64,000 bases of DNA, taken from Vibrio sinaloensis (GTDB lineage Bacteria; Pseudomonadota; Gammaproteobacteria; Enterobacterales; Vibrionaceae). Positions 1-8,215 of this stretch are shown piece after piece. Location of the stretch: assembly GCF_000808535.1 (NCBI RefSeq), contig NZ_JWLV01000001.1, positions 806,001-870,000 on the forward strand. Direction: 5' to 3'. The notes under the pieces were generated by a model. It saw only the letters and a list, made by a program, of their open reading frames with translations. It made no database searches and had not been told where the DNA came from. Within the stretch, counting starts at the first letter, position 1. The number at the start of each line of letters is the position of its first letter. Position numbers and translations under genes: made by a program.

Positions 1-86
1 TTGCGTACCGACAATGCCAGCATCCACAAGAACATGCAGAGTAATAGCAACCCCGTGATACCTATCGCAATACCTATAATATTCAT
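1..86 (-). CDS. Partial CDS: N-terminus of a small membrane protein, cut by the window edge
   Basis: An open frame starts with ATG at 86 and runs leftward off the window. The 28 visible residues begin MNIIGIAIGITG and form one hydrophobic segment with an LLLLCMFLWML core, so this is an inner-membrane helix or an uncleaved signal anchor. A weak purine stretch (AAGAAG) precedes the ATG. It is divergent from nagB. The family cannot be named from so short a piece, and a chance frame is possible. Confidence 0.4.
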   Translation of the reverse strand, partial: MNIIGIAIGITGLLLLCMFLWMLALSVR

Positions 87-327
87 TCAGACTTCTTTGT
101 TTTTCTTCAACATTTGGTTATCGGCTGTCTGCCCAATAAATTGAGCGCTAACATCATACCCTATTTTGTATGCATATCACTTAAAGCTAGTCTATTGGCG
201 AACATTTAGCGGTTGTATTGCCTTTATCATCATTGAAGCATCAAAAATTAACGGTGTGAATTAATGCCCTCCTGCCTCGAAATCAAGCTGCTAAACTCAA
301 TAACGACAACGTTTAACCGTGCAAAAC

Positions 328-348
328 TTAATCGCAAATCAAATTAAT
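328..348. promoter_or_regulatory. Candidate NagC-type operator, distal
   Basis: An AT-rich imperfect palindrome with TTAAT and ATTAA arms around a CGCAAATC core lies about 100 bp upstream of nagB. In enterobacteria and vibrios NagC represses nagB-type genes through paired AT-flanked sites of about this length. The assignment rests on shape and position only. It shares a 364-bp gene-free region (87-450) with the proximal site at 389-410. Confidence 0.35.
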
Positions 349-388
349 CAAGAAAATTTGACCGAAAACAATAGAAGATCGCAAAAAC

Positions 389-410
389 TTATTTTATAAT
401 GCGAATTAAT
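389..410. promoter_or_regulatory. Candidate NagC-type operator, proximal
   Basis: A second AT-flanked element (TTATTTTATAATGCGAATTAAT read as two blocks around ATAATGCG) lies 40 bp before the nagB start. It also contains a TATAAT-like -10 hexamer, so a bound repressor would block the promoter. The centre-to-centre distance to the distal site is about 61 bp, roughly six helical turns, which would suit looping. Inference from pattern only. Confidence 0.35.
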
Positions 411-450
411 GTTTCAGAGCATCATAAATTCTAATACTTAGGGGCAAAAA

Positions 451-1251
451 ATGAGACTTATCCCGTTAAACCAAGCAGCACAAGTAGGTAAGTGGGCAGC
501 AGCACACATCGTTAAACGCATTAACGACTTCAAACCAACTGCAGAACGTCCTTTCGTTCTTGGCCTACCAACTGGTGGTACTCCTCTTGCAACTTACAAA
601 GCGCTTATCGAGCTACACAAAGCTGGTGAAGTAAGCTTCAAACACGTTGTAACATTTAACATGGATGAGTACATCGGCATCCCTGCGGATCACCCAGAGT
701 CTTACCGCTCTTTCATGTACAACAACTTCTTCAATCACATTGATATCCAAGAAGAGAACATCAACCTTCTTGATGGTAACGCTGACGACAACGAAGCTGA
801 GTGCAAACGCTACGAAGATAAAATCAAATCTTACGGCCGCATCAACCTATTTATGGGCGGTGTAGGCAACGACGGTCACATTGCGTTCAATGAGCCAGCA
901 TCTTCTCTGTCTTCACGTACTCGTATCAAAACGTTGACTGAAGATACTCGCATCGCTAACTCACGCTTCTTCGATGGCGACATCAACCAAGTACCTAAAT
1001 ACGCACTGACTATCGGTGTCGGTACTCTGCTTGATTCTGAAGAGATCATGATCCTAGTAACAGGTCACAACAAAGCGCTTGCTCTTGAAGCCGCGGTTGA
1101 AGGCAGCGTAAACCACCTATGGACGGTTTCTGCACTGCAACTGCACCCGAAATCAGTCATCGTATGTGACGAACCTGCAACGCAAGAGCTAAAAGTGAAA
1201 ACAGTTAAGTACTTCACTGAGCTAGAAGCAAAAAACATCGAAGGTTTCTAA
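451..1251 (+). CDS. nagB: Glucosamine-6-phosphate deaminase
   Basis: Converts glucosamine-6-phosphate to fructose-6-phosphate and ammonium in the cytoplasm, the last step of N-acetylglucosamine and chitin catabolism. The 266 residues equal the E. coli enzyme in length. The phosphate-binding segment [12 protein letters not shown] (38-49), Asp72 in NMDEYIG, and Asp141, His143 and Glu148 in [11 protein letters not shown] are all in place, so the catalytic set is complete. A GGGG Shine-Dalgarno element ends 6 nt before the ATG. The gene is monocistronic, with its own terminator just downstream. Two NagC-like sites upstream suggest induction by GlcNAc-6-phosphate. Confidence 0.97.
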   Translation: MRLIPLNQAAQVGKWAAAHIVKRINDFKPTAERPFVLGLPTGGTPLATYKALIELHKAGEVSFKHVVTFNMDEYIGIPADHPESYRSFMYNNFFNHIDIQEENINLLDGNADDNEAECKRYEDKIKSYGRINLFMGGVGNDGHIAFNEPASSLSSRTRIKTLTEDTRIANSRFFDGDINQVPKYALTIGVGTLLDSEEIMILVTGHNKALALEAAVEGSVNHLWTVSALQLHPKSVIVCDEPATQELKVKTVKYFTELEAKNIEGF

Positions 1252-1271
1252 ATTCTTAGAACGCCAGAATT

Positions 1272-1310
1272 AAAAAATCCGAGCCCTTATGGCTCGGATT
1301 TTTTCTTTTC
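1272..1310 (+). terminator. Rho-independent terminator of nagB
   Basis: A perfect 14-bp stem (arms ATCCGAGCC and GGCTCGGAT extended by A/T pairs) closes a CTTAT loop and runs into TTTTTTCTTTT. It starts 20 bp after the nagB stop. Confidence 0.92.
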
Positions 1311-1331
1311 ACTCGAAGAGTGCATTCAGCA

Positions 1332-1505
1332 TCAGCTTTCTGGCATTTCAGAACTGCCCTGATGAGGAGACGACGCGCTCCAGTGCTCATTCGGATCAAA
1401 CGCCTCATCGCACAAATCGATAGAGTAGCCCATTTCCAAGACTTCTTTTATGGTTAGGTTATCGGCAACTTGGGTCACCTCACCTTTTTCATTACGTAGT
1501 TCCAT
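1332..1505 (-). CDS. Small conserved-looking hypothetical protein, 57 aa
   Basis: An ATG at 1505 opens a 57-codon frame ending at 1332. The start is supported by a strong Shine-Dalgarno element (GGAAGGTG) 4 nt upstream. The protein is acidic (MELRNEKGEV, a DEAFDPNEHW segment) with no signal peptide or membrane helix, so it is probably cytosolic. It lies between nagB and the dehydrogenase gene, 67 bp past the latter's stop on the same strand, so it may be the tail of that operon. I do not recognise a family and propose no function. Confidence 0.6.
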   Translation of the reverse strand: MELRNEKGEVTQVADNLTIKEVLEMGYSIDLCDEAFDPNEHWSASSPHQGSSEMPES

Positions 1506-1572
1506 AGTTCACCTTCCCAGTGTGTTGACCACATAGTCCATCACTACTTCGAGTATAGATGACATCGCACAA

Positions 1573-2292
1573 TTATGGCTGCTGCTTAGTCGGTGCGAGC
1601 GCAATTTCACGCACACACACGTTTTGAGGTTGGTTGTAGGCAAACTCAACGGCTCTCGCAATATCATCCGCCGCGAGCACACCTCCCATCTCCTGTTTCC
1701 AATCGTCATAGCCCGCTTTGATTTCTTGCGACGTGGTATGAGAGAGCAACTCCGTTTCTACCGCGCCTGGTGCAATAGTTGTAACACGGACATTGGAAGC
1801 GGCCACTTCCTCACGAACATTTTCCGAAATCGCATGAACGGCAAACTTAGTACCGCAATAAGCCGCATGGTTTGGGAAGGTTTTTTTACCCGCAATCGAG
1901 CTGATGTTAATGATGGTACCGCTATTGCGCGCCATCATAGGAGCCAACACTGCCTGCATACCATTGAGCAATCCGATCACGTTAACGTCGAACATCTGTT
2001 TCCATTCGTTGGCCTCTTGGCTATCGATTTGGCCAAGAAGCATCACGCCCGCATTATTGACCAGTCCATCGACCGGACCAAATTGCTGCTCAGCTTTGGC
2101 AATCGCTGCTTCAAACGTAGTTTTGTCTGTCACATCGACTTTTTCACACAGTGTATTTGGAAGATTGAGTTCAACCAAACGCTCAACACGACGAGCAAGT
2201 AGAAGAAGAGGATGTCCAGCCTCACTGAGTCGACGCGCAATGGCTTCACCAATACCCGAGCTCGCGCCTGTAATTACGATAAGTTTTTTCAT
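1573..2292 (-). CDS. Short-chain dehydrogenase/reductase (SDR) family oxidoreductase
   Basis: A classical SDR of 239 residues, a typical length. The Rossmann motif TGASSGIG is at 8-15, NNAG at 79-82, catalytic Ser131/132 in NISSIAG, and Tyr145 and Lys149 in YCGTK, so it should be an active NAD(P)H-dependent enzyme on a small alcohol, ketone or aldehyde. The substrate is not deducible. An Arg pair in LLARR near the end of beta-2 favours NADP(H). It is divergent from a LysR gene across a 147-bp gap with palindromes, the usual layout in which the LysR protein controls its neighbour. Confidence 0.9.
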   Translation of the reverse strand: MKKLIVITGASSGIGEAIARRLSEAGHPLLLLARRVERLVELNLPNTLCEKVDVTDKTTFEAAIAKAEQQFGPVDGLVNNAGVMLLGQIDSQEANEWKQMFDVNVIGLLNGMQAVLAPMMARNSGTIINISSIAGKKTFPNHAAYCGTKFAVHAISENVREEVAASNVRVTTIAPGAVETELLSHTTSQEIKAGYDDWKQEMGGVLAADDIARAVEFAYNQPQNVCVREIALAPTKQQP

Positions 2293-2395
2293 TGTCTATC
2301 TCTCACCTGTTCAACATTGCAGCTCAGTTTGGCTGCGATGGCGATATAGTAAAAAAATCCGGTTTGTTGATATATACGCCTACAGTTGAAACACT

Positions 2396-2430
2396 GTTGC
2401 TAGGGTGCAACAATAAAACACCTGTACAGG
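2396..2430. promoter_or_regulatory. Palindromic elements in the SDR/lysR divergent region
   Basis: Two inverted repeats sit side by side: GTTGC-N6-GCAAC at 2396-2411 and the perfect decamer CCTGTACAGG at 2421-2430. The second overlaps the Shine-Dalgarno element of the LysR gene. Centres are about 22 bp apart, two helical turns. LysR-type regulators usually bind interrupted palindromes here, so autoregulation is likely. Seen as pattern only. Confidence 0.4.
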
Positions 2431-2439
2431 AGGGTCATG

Positions 2440-3363
2440 ATGCTCAACCAAATCAATCTTGCCGATATTCGATCTTTCGTCCTTATTGCCCAATTAGGAA
2501 ACTTTACCAAAGCGGCCGAGGCGCTGAACGTCTCTCGCTCTCATGTCTCGCGCCAGATCAGTCAACTGGAAAAACAGATGGGCGTTACCCTGCTGATCAG
2601 AACCACGCGGACGCTGAAACTAACCGACGCAGGAAGGCTCTTCTACCAACAGTGCGCTCACGCTCTGGGCACGATCGATCAAGCCTTGAGCGCCGCGACT
2701 GAAGACACAGAAACTCTTCAAGGCATGATAAAAGTGAATGCGGTTGGTGGTTACTTGGGTGAAGAGCTTGTAGCGGATTTGATTTCAGAGTTTATGATCA
2801 GCCATCCGAACGTGACGGTCAGTCTCGAATTTAGCAGCCATCGCGTTGACCTCATTGAAGATGAATTTGATATCGCGTTTCGAATGGGGCAACTTGAAGG
2901 TGCAGGATTTGTGGCACGCAAACTGATGAACGTCGAGATGGGCACATTGGCAAGCCCGAGCTACTTAGCAAGTTCGCCACCACTTGAACACCCCAACCAA
3001 CTTCGCCACCACCAATGTTTAACAGGGTCAGTCACGCGTTGGAGCTTTGAACACCCGAGCACAAAGCAAGTCATGGATGTGAATATTAATGGCCACCTAA
3101 AATGCAAAAATGGCAGGGTGCTGGTTAAGGGGGCATTAAAAGATCATGGCATTATTCGTGTCCCTCTTATCTATTGCCAAGAAGAGCTGAAGCAGGGGGC
3201 ACTCAAAGAAGTATTCCAAGATTGGCGCGTGCCCAGCGTTGAATTCTCTATGATTTATCCCAAAGACCGCTACCAACCCAAGCGGCTCAAATTGTTTATT
3301 AGCTTTGCAAGAGAGTACTTCCACAGACAAAACGAAAGGATTAAGGACAATGCTGCTCTCTAA
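2440..3363 (+). CDS. LysR-family transcriptional regulator
   Basis: An N-terminal winged helix-turn-helix (residues about 5-65, with FTKAAEALNVSRSHVSRQIS as recognition region) is followed by a LysR substrate-binding domain. At 307 residues it is of usual length. Two in-frame ATGs are adjacent. The AGGAGGG element ends 2 nt before the first (2437) and 5 nt before the second (2440), so the second is preferred. It probably regulates the divergent SDR gene and possibly the convergent aldehyde dehydrogenase gene; the effector is unknown. Confidence 0.9.
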   Translation: MLNQINLADIRSFVLIAQLGNFTKAAEALNVSRSHVSRQISQLEKQMGVTLLIRTTRTLKLTDAGRLFYQQCAHALGTIDQALSAATEDTETLQGMIKVNAVGGYLGEELVADLISEFMISHPNVTVSLEFSSHRVDLIEDEFDIAFRMGQLEGAGFVARKLMNVEMGTLASPSYLASSPPLEHPNQLRHHQCLTGSVTRWSFEHPSTKQVMDVNINGHLKCKNGRVLVKGALKDHGIIRVPLIYCQEELKQGALKEVFQDWRVPSVEFSMIYPKDRYQPKRLKLFISFAREYFHRQNERIKDNAAL

Positions 3364-3376
3364 CGGCGAGAGCAGC
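3352..3376. terminator. Convergent hairpin between lysR and the aldehyde dehydrogenase gene
   Basis: A perfect 9-bp stem (GCTGCTCTC and GAGAGCAGC, loop of 7) spans the lysR stop codon and lies 11 bp from the end of the opposing gene. Neither strand has a clear U-tract after it, so it is a weak or factor-assisted terminator, or a stabilising 3-prime hairpin. Confidence 0.5.
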
Positions 3377-3386
3377 AAAAGGAAGA

Positions 3387-4823
3387 TTAACGGATAAACA
3401 ACTTAGCCAACGCGCTCTGAGCGAGCTTTCGATATTTTAGTATCAGGCGGCTTCTTGGTAACCAGCTTGGCGTCATCAATACAGTTTTGGCTTTAGAAAA
3501 CGTCATAAAACCTTCAATACCGTGATAATGGCCAAGACCAGACTCTCCAATTCCACCAAATGGAGCATCTTCAGCCGCAACATGCAGCAAGGTATCATTG
3601 ATAGCAACGCCACCACTGTGCGTATGCTCGATAACTTGACGTTGGAGCACTTTATCATCGGACATCAAATACAGAGCAAGAGGTCTTGGCTTCGAGTTGA
3701 TGTAGGCAAACACCTCATTAAGATGTTGATAGCCAATCACTGGCAAAATCGGACCAAAAATCTCTTGATTCATCACCTGCATCTCTTCCGTTGTTCCGGT
3801 GATTAAGTGCGGTAACATTCTGCGCCCAGATACCTCCACCCCTTCGATGGTATGAATACCCGCCCCTTTGGTTCTTGCATCCTCTAGCAACTGAGTTAAC
3901 CGTTGGTACTGCGCATCATTGATGATCTGAGTGACCGAATCCGCGCCTTTTTTGTCTATATAAAGCGACTTGTAACGTTCTAAATAGAGGCGAATGAACG
4001 CAAGCTCTTTCCCCTTTGGCACCAGCACATAGTCGGGTGCGACGCATATCTGACCTGCATTGACCGATTTACCCAGCATGACTGCGTCGACGGCGCGGCG
4101 AAGCTCGATCTTATCGTCGACGATCGTCGGGGACTTCCCACCAAGCTCTAGCGTGACAGGGGTAAGATTTTTTGCCGCCGCCTGAGCAACAAGGCGGCCA
4201 ACAGGAGTAGAACCCGTAAACATTAGATGATCAAAAGGCAATTGAGAGAAGTGACTGGCAATATCGGCTTCACCTTCCACTGAGTAAATCTGCTTATCTA
4301 GCTCACCAAAAATTTCACTCAGCACTTGGTTTGTATGAGGAGTATGCTCGCTGAGCTTCACCATCACTCGGTTTCCTGCCGCAATAGCGGTGACAATCGG
4401 CGCAATACTCAAAACAATCGGAAAGTTCCACGGCACAATCACGCCCACCACGCCCAGAGGTTGGTACTCAACGTTGACTGAAGATGGCGTTAGCAATAAA
4501 CCCGCAGAGCGACGACTGGGCTTCATCCACTTTTTAAGATGCTTAATGGTATAGTTGATGTGCGAAACCGCTGGCAAAATGTCGCAGATGACGCTGTCAA
4601 ACTGGCTGCGAAAACCGTAATCCTCACTGAGCGCATCCGCCAAGATTTGCTGCTTCGCCAACAGAGCACTTTTTAGCAACTTGAGTTGTTCAACTCGTGA
4701 TTGATAATCAGGATAAGGTTGAGCGTTGTAGCATGCACTCACTTCGTGAAAGAGCAGCTTAAGATCATGCTCCGATTTGATGTGCTCTTTTTGCCAACGA
4801 TTCAGGTCAACCACTCTTTCCAT
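3387..4823 (-). CDS. Aldehyde dehydrogenase, coniferyl-aldehyde dehydrogenase type
   Basis: A 478-residue ALDH-superfamily enzyme oxidising an aldehyde to an acid with NAD(P)+ in the cytosol. Visible landmarks are PWNFP at 131-135 (cofactor site), FTGSTPVG near 202, general base Glu226 in LELGGKSP, and nucleophile Cys260 in NAGQICVAPDY. The short length and the C-terminal QSALAKLF tail resemble the ALDH3 / coniferyl aldehyde dehydrogenase branch rather than the ~495-residue betaine aldehyde type. Substrate specificity is inferred. Its neighbours do not form a lignin pathway, so general aldehyde detoxification is also possible. Confidence 0.9.
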   Translation of the reverse strand: MERVVDLNRWQKEHIKSEHDLKLLFHEVSACYNAQPYPDYQSRVEQLKLLKSALLAKQQILADALSEDYGFRSQFDSVICDILPAVSHINYTIKHLKKWMKPSRRSAGLLLTPSSVNVEYQPLGVVGVIVPWNFPIVLSIAPIVTAIAAGNRVMVKLSEHTPHTNQVLSEIFGELDKQIYSVEGEADIASHFSQLPFDHLMFTGSTPVGRLVAQAAAKNLTPVTLELGGKSPTIVDDKIELRRAVDAVMLGKSVNAGQICVAPDYVLVPKGKELAFIRLYLERYKSLYIDKKGADSVTQIINDAQYQRLTQLLEDARTKGAGIHTIEGVEVSGRRMLPHLITGTTEEMQVMNQEIFGPILPVIGYQHLNEVFAYINSKPRPLALYLMSDDKVLQRQVIEHTHSGGVAINDTLLHVAAEDAPFGGIGESGLGHYHGIEGFMTFSKAKTVLMTPSWLPRSRLILKYRKLAQSALAKLFIR

Positions 4824-4956
4824 AACTTAGCCAATACTTGTAGATAATCTCGGCATAATCTTAGTCACAAATCCCCTGAAAGTCTCGCCTGCTTGGCTCT
4901 AGAGTGAGTGCTCTATCTCACTGTTTAACATTTATGCACATCGTAAGTTGGAAAGA

Positions 4957-5041
4957 GCACTGGTTGATATGGTCGTGGGGGTGTCAGGAGCATATTGCCA
5001 ACCAGTGCCCGAGGTGTGGCAAACCACAGAGCCAGTTTGCC
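4957..5041. other. Strongly folding double-hairpin element upstream of the sgrR-like gene
   Basis: Within the 367-bp gap 4824-5190, GCACTGGTTG (4957-4966) is the exact complement of 4999-5008, and ATATG (4967-4971) pairs with 4991-4995. This gives a 15-bp stem with a 3-nt bulge and a G-rich 19-nt loop. Ten bp further a second inverted repeat, GGCAAAC (5018-5024) and GTTTGCC (5035-5041), follows. Neither strand shows a U-tract right after the hairpins. It could be a small RNA, an sgrR leader or a DNA element. A weak 113-codon plus-strand frame (4904-5245) covers it, with a C-x2-H-x4-C-x2-C pattern but no Shine-Dalgarno. Confidence 0.5.
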
Positions 5042-5190
5042 GAAAAAATAGGACAACTAAAACTCAACAATAAAAATAAATTCCTTCCTATTTTTACCAC
5101 ACATTCCTACCAACTAGCGCAATCTCGGCTGAAAAGCGCTAATATGAGGAACAAACAAACGGTTTCGCCTTCACCTATCTGGAGATTATT

Positions 5191-6939
5191 GTGTCTGACC
5201 TCACGCTACTTCGCTACTACACGCGTCTGGTGCCATTGGGCATAAACGAAGAGATCAAAACGTCCTTGCCGGAAGTGGCAGATGCCATGTTTACCAGCAC
5301 TCGTCATGCACGTAACTTGTTGCAAGATATGCAAAAGATCGGATGGTTAACTTGGTCTCCAAAGGTCGGGCGAAACCAACGTTCCACGCTTTGTTTGGCA
5401 TACTCTCTTAGCGATCTCAAAGTCCAACTTGCGACCTTACGTATCCAAGAAGGAAGATATGAAAAAGCACTCAGTTTATTAGACGGCGACCAACAAGCCT
5501 TTGGTCGACTACTGCAAAGCACCTCGGGGGCGACAGTACGGGAAGGTCAATTGCATATTCAGCTTACTTACAAACGACCTTTCGAACGCCTCGTTCCTCA
5601 CCACCTGCAACGTTCGAGCGAACGCTACTTGCTAAGACAAATCTATTGCTGTTTGGTATCCAGTGGAGCCGACGGGGAACTTCAGCCTGAGCTTGCACAC
5701 CATTGGCATTATGACCAAGCAAGGTACGAATGGACCTTCTATCTGCGACCTGGTCTCACCTTCCACAATGGTGCTCCGATTGACGCGATCAGTATTGCAA
5801 CCTTGTTCAACCAGCTTAAAACATTGGAACACTACCAAAGCGAAATGTCGCACCTTATCGAGGCAACCGCGCCACTTAGCAACAAGGTGGTATTTAAGTT
5901 GGCCATACAAGACAAGGGATTTGGCGGTCTAATCTCTGGGGTGAAGTATGGCGTCCAGCCACCAGCACAATTGGAAAAAACTGCTTCAAAGCTCGTCACC
6001 GGTAGTGGCGCGTTTGCGGTGGTTGAGCACTCTGGCGAACGCCTGCGCTTAGAAGCCTTTGATCACTACTATGCGTGCCGAGCGTTGACCGACCAAGTCA
6101 CCATTTGGCAGTTGGATGAGAAAGAAATGGTCAACAAGCAGATTGAAACCAATCAGCCAGAAGCGCGCGACCAAGGCTGTAACTATTACCTCTCTCACGC
6201 TGTGGAGCCAAAAGCGCAAGCAGCCAGCCAACAATCGCGAGTGGAAGATGGCTGTCTGTTTGTTCTGTTTAATCAGCAATCGCCATCGACGCTGAATGAT
6301 AAACAACGTCGATATCTATCCAGTTTTATCCGTCCCGAAGTAATCTTACAGCAGCTCGAGCAAACCAATACGCTGTTTGGCTGCGAAATTGCCTCGAACC
6401 TCTTGCCCATGTGGCGCAAAATCGTCAGACCAGACGCGCCCAAAGTGGCGCTTCCAGAGCATATTTCCATTGCAGTATACGATTACACGGCCCTAAAAAA
6501 CTGCGCATTGGCACTTCAATCCATACTTGAGAAGCAAGGAACGCACGTTAGCGTCAGCACCTACTCATTTCGTGAAATCAATCAGCTGGCTATGGAAGGA
6601 AAGCTCAACGAATCGCTTATTCTGACCAACATTAACTTGGACGATAATCGGCACGCGTCCGCCTTCAACAGCTTGTATCACAATCCAGTATTACAAAGCT
6701 GTATTGGTCATGAATCTAAGCTTTGGCTAACTCAGGCTTTAAGCGATTTGCGAGCACAAACACCTCTGCCAGACTACTTAGACGCTCTTGAGCCCATCGC
6801 CTCAGCCTTGATCAATCAATACTGGCTAACGCCGCTGTTTCATCATCGGCAAACGTTGCGCTTTCATGGTGTGCTCAAGGACGTAGAACTCACTAACTGG
6901 GGCTGGCCTGACATTAAGAATGTCTGGTCCGCAGATTAA
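5191..6939 (+). CDS. SgrR-family transcriptional regulator
   Basis: The N-terminal ~110 residues form an SgrR-type winged-helix DNA-binding domain (EVADAMFTSTRHARNLLQDM, then GWLTWSPKVGRNQRSTL). From about 160 to 470 a solute-binding-protein fold (SBP_bac_5) follows, with the YEWTFYLRPGLTFHNG signature. The 582 residues fit the family (E. coli SgrR 551). Such proteins sense small molecules in the cytosol; there is no signal peptide. The start is GTG, with GGAG 6 nt upstream. No sugar-efflux or MFS gene is adjacent and no SgrS was recognised, so phosphosugar stress is not supported; the aldehyde dehydrogenase or betaine genes nearby are possible targets. Confidence 0.88.
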   Translation: MSDLTLLRYYTRLVPLGINEEIKTSLPEVADAMFTSTRHARNLLQDMQKIGWLTWSPKVGRNQRSTLCLAYSLSDLKVQLATLRIQEGRYEKALSLLDGDQQAFGRLLQSTSGATVREGQLHIQLTYKRPFERLVPHHLQRSSERYLLRQIYCCLVSSGADGELQPELAHHWHYDQARYEWTFYLRPGLTFHNGAPIDAISIATLFNQLKTLEHYQSEMSHLIEATAPLSNKVVFKLAIQDKGFGGLISGVKYGVQPPAQLEKTASKLVTGSGAFAVVEHSGERLRLEAFDHYYACRALTDQVTIWQLDEKEMVNKQIETNQPEARDQGCNYYLSHAVEPKAQAASQQSRVEDGCLFVLFNQQSPSTLNDKQRRYLSSFIRPEVILQQLEQTNTLFGCEIASNLLPMWRKIVRPDAPKVALPEHISIAVYDYTALKNCALALQSILEKQGTHVSVSTYSFREINQLAMEGKLNESLILTNINLDDNRHASAFNSLYHNPVLQSCIGHESKLWLTQALSDLRAQTPLPDYLDALEPIASALINQYWLTPLFHHRQTLRFHGVLKDVELTNWGWPDIKNVWSAD

Positions 6940-7024
6940 TCATTTGAGCTCGAACCAACAAAGTTGACATACCGATCTAACCCCAACTTTCATTAAGTAA
7001 TAAAAGTAAATTCAACCGTACATT

Positions 7025-7040
7025 TGTGAAATTGATCACG
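7025..7040. promoter_or_regulatory. Candidate CRP site upstream of proX
   Basis: TGTGA-AATTGA-TCACG differs from the CRP consensus TGTGA-N6-TCACA at one position. It lies 98 bp upstream of the binding-protein start, a distance compatible with class I activation. Inference from match and position. Confidence 0.55.
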
Positions 7041-7137
7041 TAATTATTGAACTCAAAGCCCAAAATCGACAATTTTTAATTTGAACTCTAATCATTAGAT
7101 CTCTATTTTTATAAGGCATTCATTAAAAAGGGAAATT

Positions 7138-8130
7138 ATGATGAGAGTAACAACGGCTGCATTGTTAGTAATGAGCGCAACCGCTCTAAATGCGCAGGCT
7201 AGCGAATGTGGCAAAGTGACCATCGCGGACATGAACTGGAACTCAGCGACGGTTATTGCCAACATTGACCGCTTTATTCTTGAGCATGGGTACGGCTGTG
7301 ACGCTGAACTTATTCCTGGCGATACTATGCCGACAGGCACCTCGATGATTGAAAAAGGCCAGCCTGATGTGGCCCCAGAATTGTGGAGTAATAGCCTAAA
7401 AGATGCGCTCGACAAGGGGGTAGCAGATAAGCGCTTACGCTATGCTGGTAAATCTCTGGTCGATGGTGGTGAAGAAGGTTTTTGGGTTCCAGCAGCACTG
7501 GTTAAAAAGTACCCTGAGATTGCCACCATTGAAGGGGTGAAAAAACACGCAAAATTGTTTGAGCACCCAGAAGACCCCGATAAATCCGCTTTTTACAGCT
7601 GTCCAGCCGGTTGGAACTGTCAAATCAGCGCGGGTAACCTGTTCAACGCAATGGAGTTAGACAAAGCCGGATTTGCGATTGTCGATCCAGGTTCGAGCGC
7701 GGGTCTTTCAGGCGCTATCGCGAAAGCGAATGAGCGCGGAGAAGCATGGTTTGGTTATTACTGGGCACCTACTGCTGTATTGGGCAAATACGACATGGTG
7801 AAAGTTGACTTTGGCAGCGGTGTCGATGAAGAAGAATTCGTTAACTGTACCACTCAAAGCGAGTGTGCAAATCCAAAACCAACCATGTACCCACCTTCAC
7901 CGGTTCATACTATTACCACTGAAGAGTTCGCAACGCGCGCGCCACAAGCCTATGACTACTTCAGTAAACGTGGCTTTACCAACGCAGACATGAACCGCCT
8001 GCTCGCGTGGATGGAAGATAACCAAGCCGACGGCGAAGAAGCGATGTTCCATTTCCTAGAGGACTATCCGCAAATTTGGCAAGCTTGGGTCTCACCTGAA
8101 GTCGCAAACAAAATCAAACAAGCTCTTTAA
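7138..8130 (+). CDS. proX: Glycine betaine/choline-type ABC transporter, periplasmic binding protein
   Basis: A 330-residue OpuAC/ProX-family binding protein. A Sec signal peptide spans about 1-21 (cleavage after ALNAQA). The mature part has an N-terminal lobe from CGKVTIADMNWNSATV and the PELWSN segment, which supplies aromatic ligands for a quaternary amine. Two adjacent ATGs (7138, 7141) are served by one AAGGGA element. It is the first gene of an X-W-V operon, ahead of the permease and ATPase, an order more common in choline/betaine systems of marine bacteria than the E. coli V-W-X order. The ligand (betaine, choline, proline or DMSP) is inferred. Confidence 0.9.
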   Translation: MMRVTTAALLVMSATALNAQASECGKVTIADMNWNSATVIANIDRFILEHGYGCDAELIPGDTMPTGTSMIEKGQPDVAPELWSNSLKDALDKGVADKRLRYAGKSLVDGGEEGFWVPAALVKKYPEIATIEGVKKHAKLFEHPEDPDKSAFYSCPAGWNCQISAGNLFNAMELDKAGFAIVDPGSSAGLSGAIAKANERGEAWFGYYWAPTAVLGKYDMVKVDFGSGVDEEEFVNCTTQSECANPKPTMYPPSPVHTITTEEFATRAPQAYDYFSKRGFTNADMNRLLAWMEDNQADGEEAMFHFLEDYPQIWQAWVSPEVANKIKQAL

Positions 8131-8165
8131 TCCTGCTAGCCATTCAACGCTAAACTAAAGATGTA

Positions 8166-8197
8166 CTCCTCACCCTACTCATCAACAGGGTGAGGAG
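8166..8197 (+). other. Intercistronic hairpin without U-tract, proX-proW
   Basis: A perfect 11-bp stem (CTCCTCACCCT and AGGGTGAGGAG, loop of 10) starts 35 bp after the proX stop and ends 18 bp before proW. It is followed by AAGAAAAGG, not by T residues, so it is a stabiliser of the proX 3-prime end or a partial attenuator rather than a full terminator. This would give more binding protein than membrane components. Confidence 0.7.
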
Positions 8198-8215
8198 AAG
8201 AAAAGGAATTTATAG

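Noticed and set aside
1624..2202. 192-codon plus-strand frame opposite the SDR gene
   Set aside because: A shadow of a convincing SDR coding sequence; composition is His/Arg-rich and unlike a real protein.
4824..5190. SgrS small RNA beside the sgrR-like gene
   Set aside because: No recognisable SgrS base-pairing segment, SgrT frame or terminator with U-tract on either strand; calling it SgrS would rest on position alone.
4904..5245. 113-codon plus-strand frame with a CPRCGKP zinc-ribbon-like stretch
   Set aside because: No ribosome site, it runs 55 bp into the sgrR-like gene, and its body coincides with long inverted repeats that explain the sequence better. Kept only as an alternative reading of the hairpin element.
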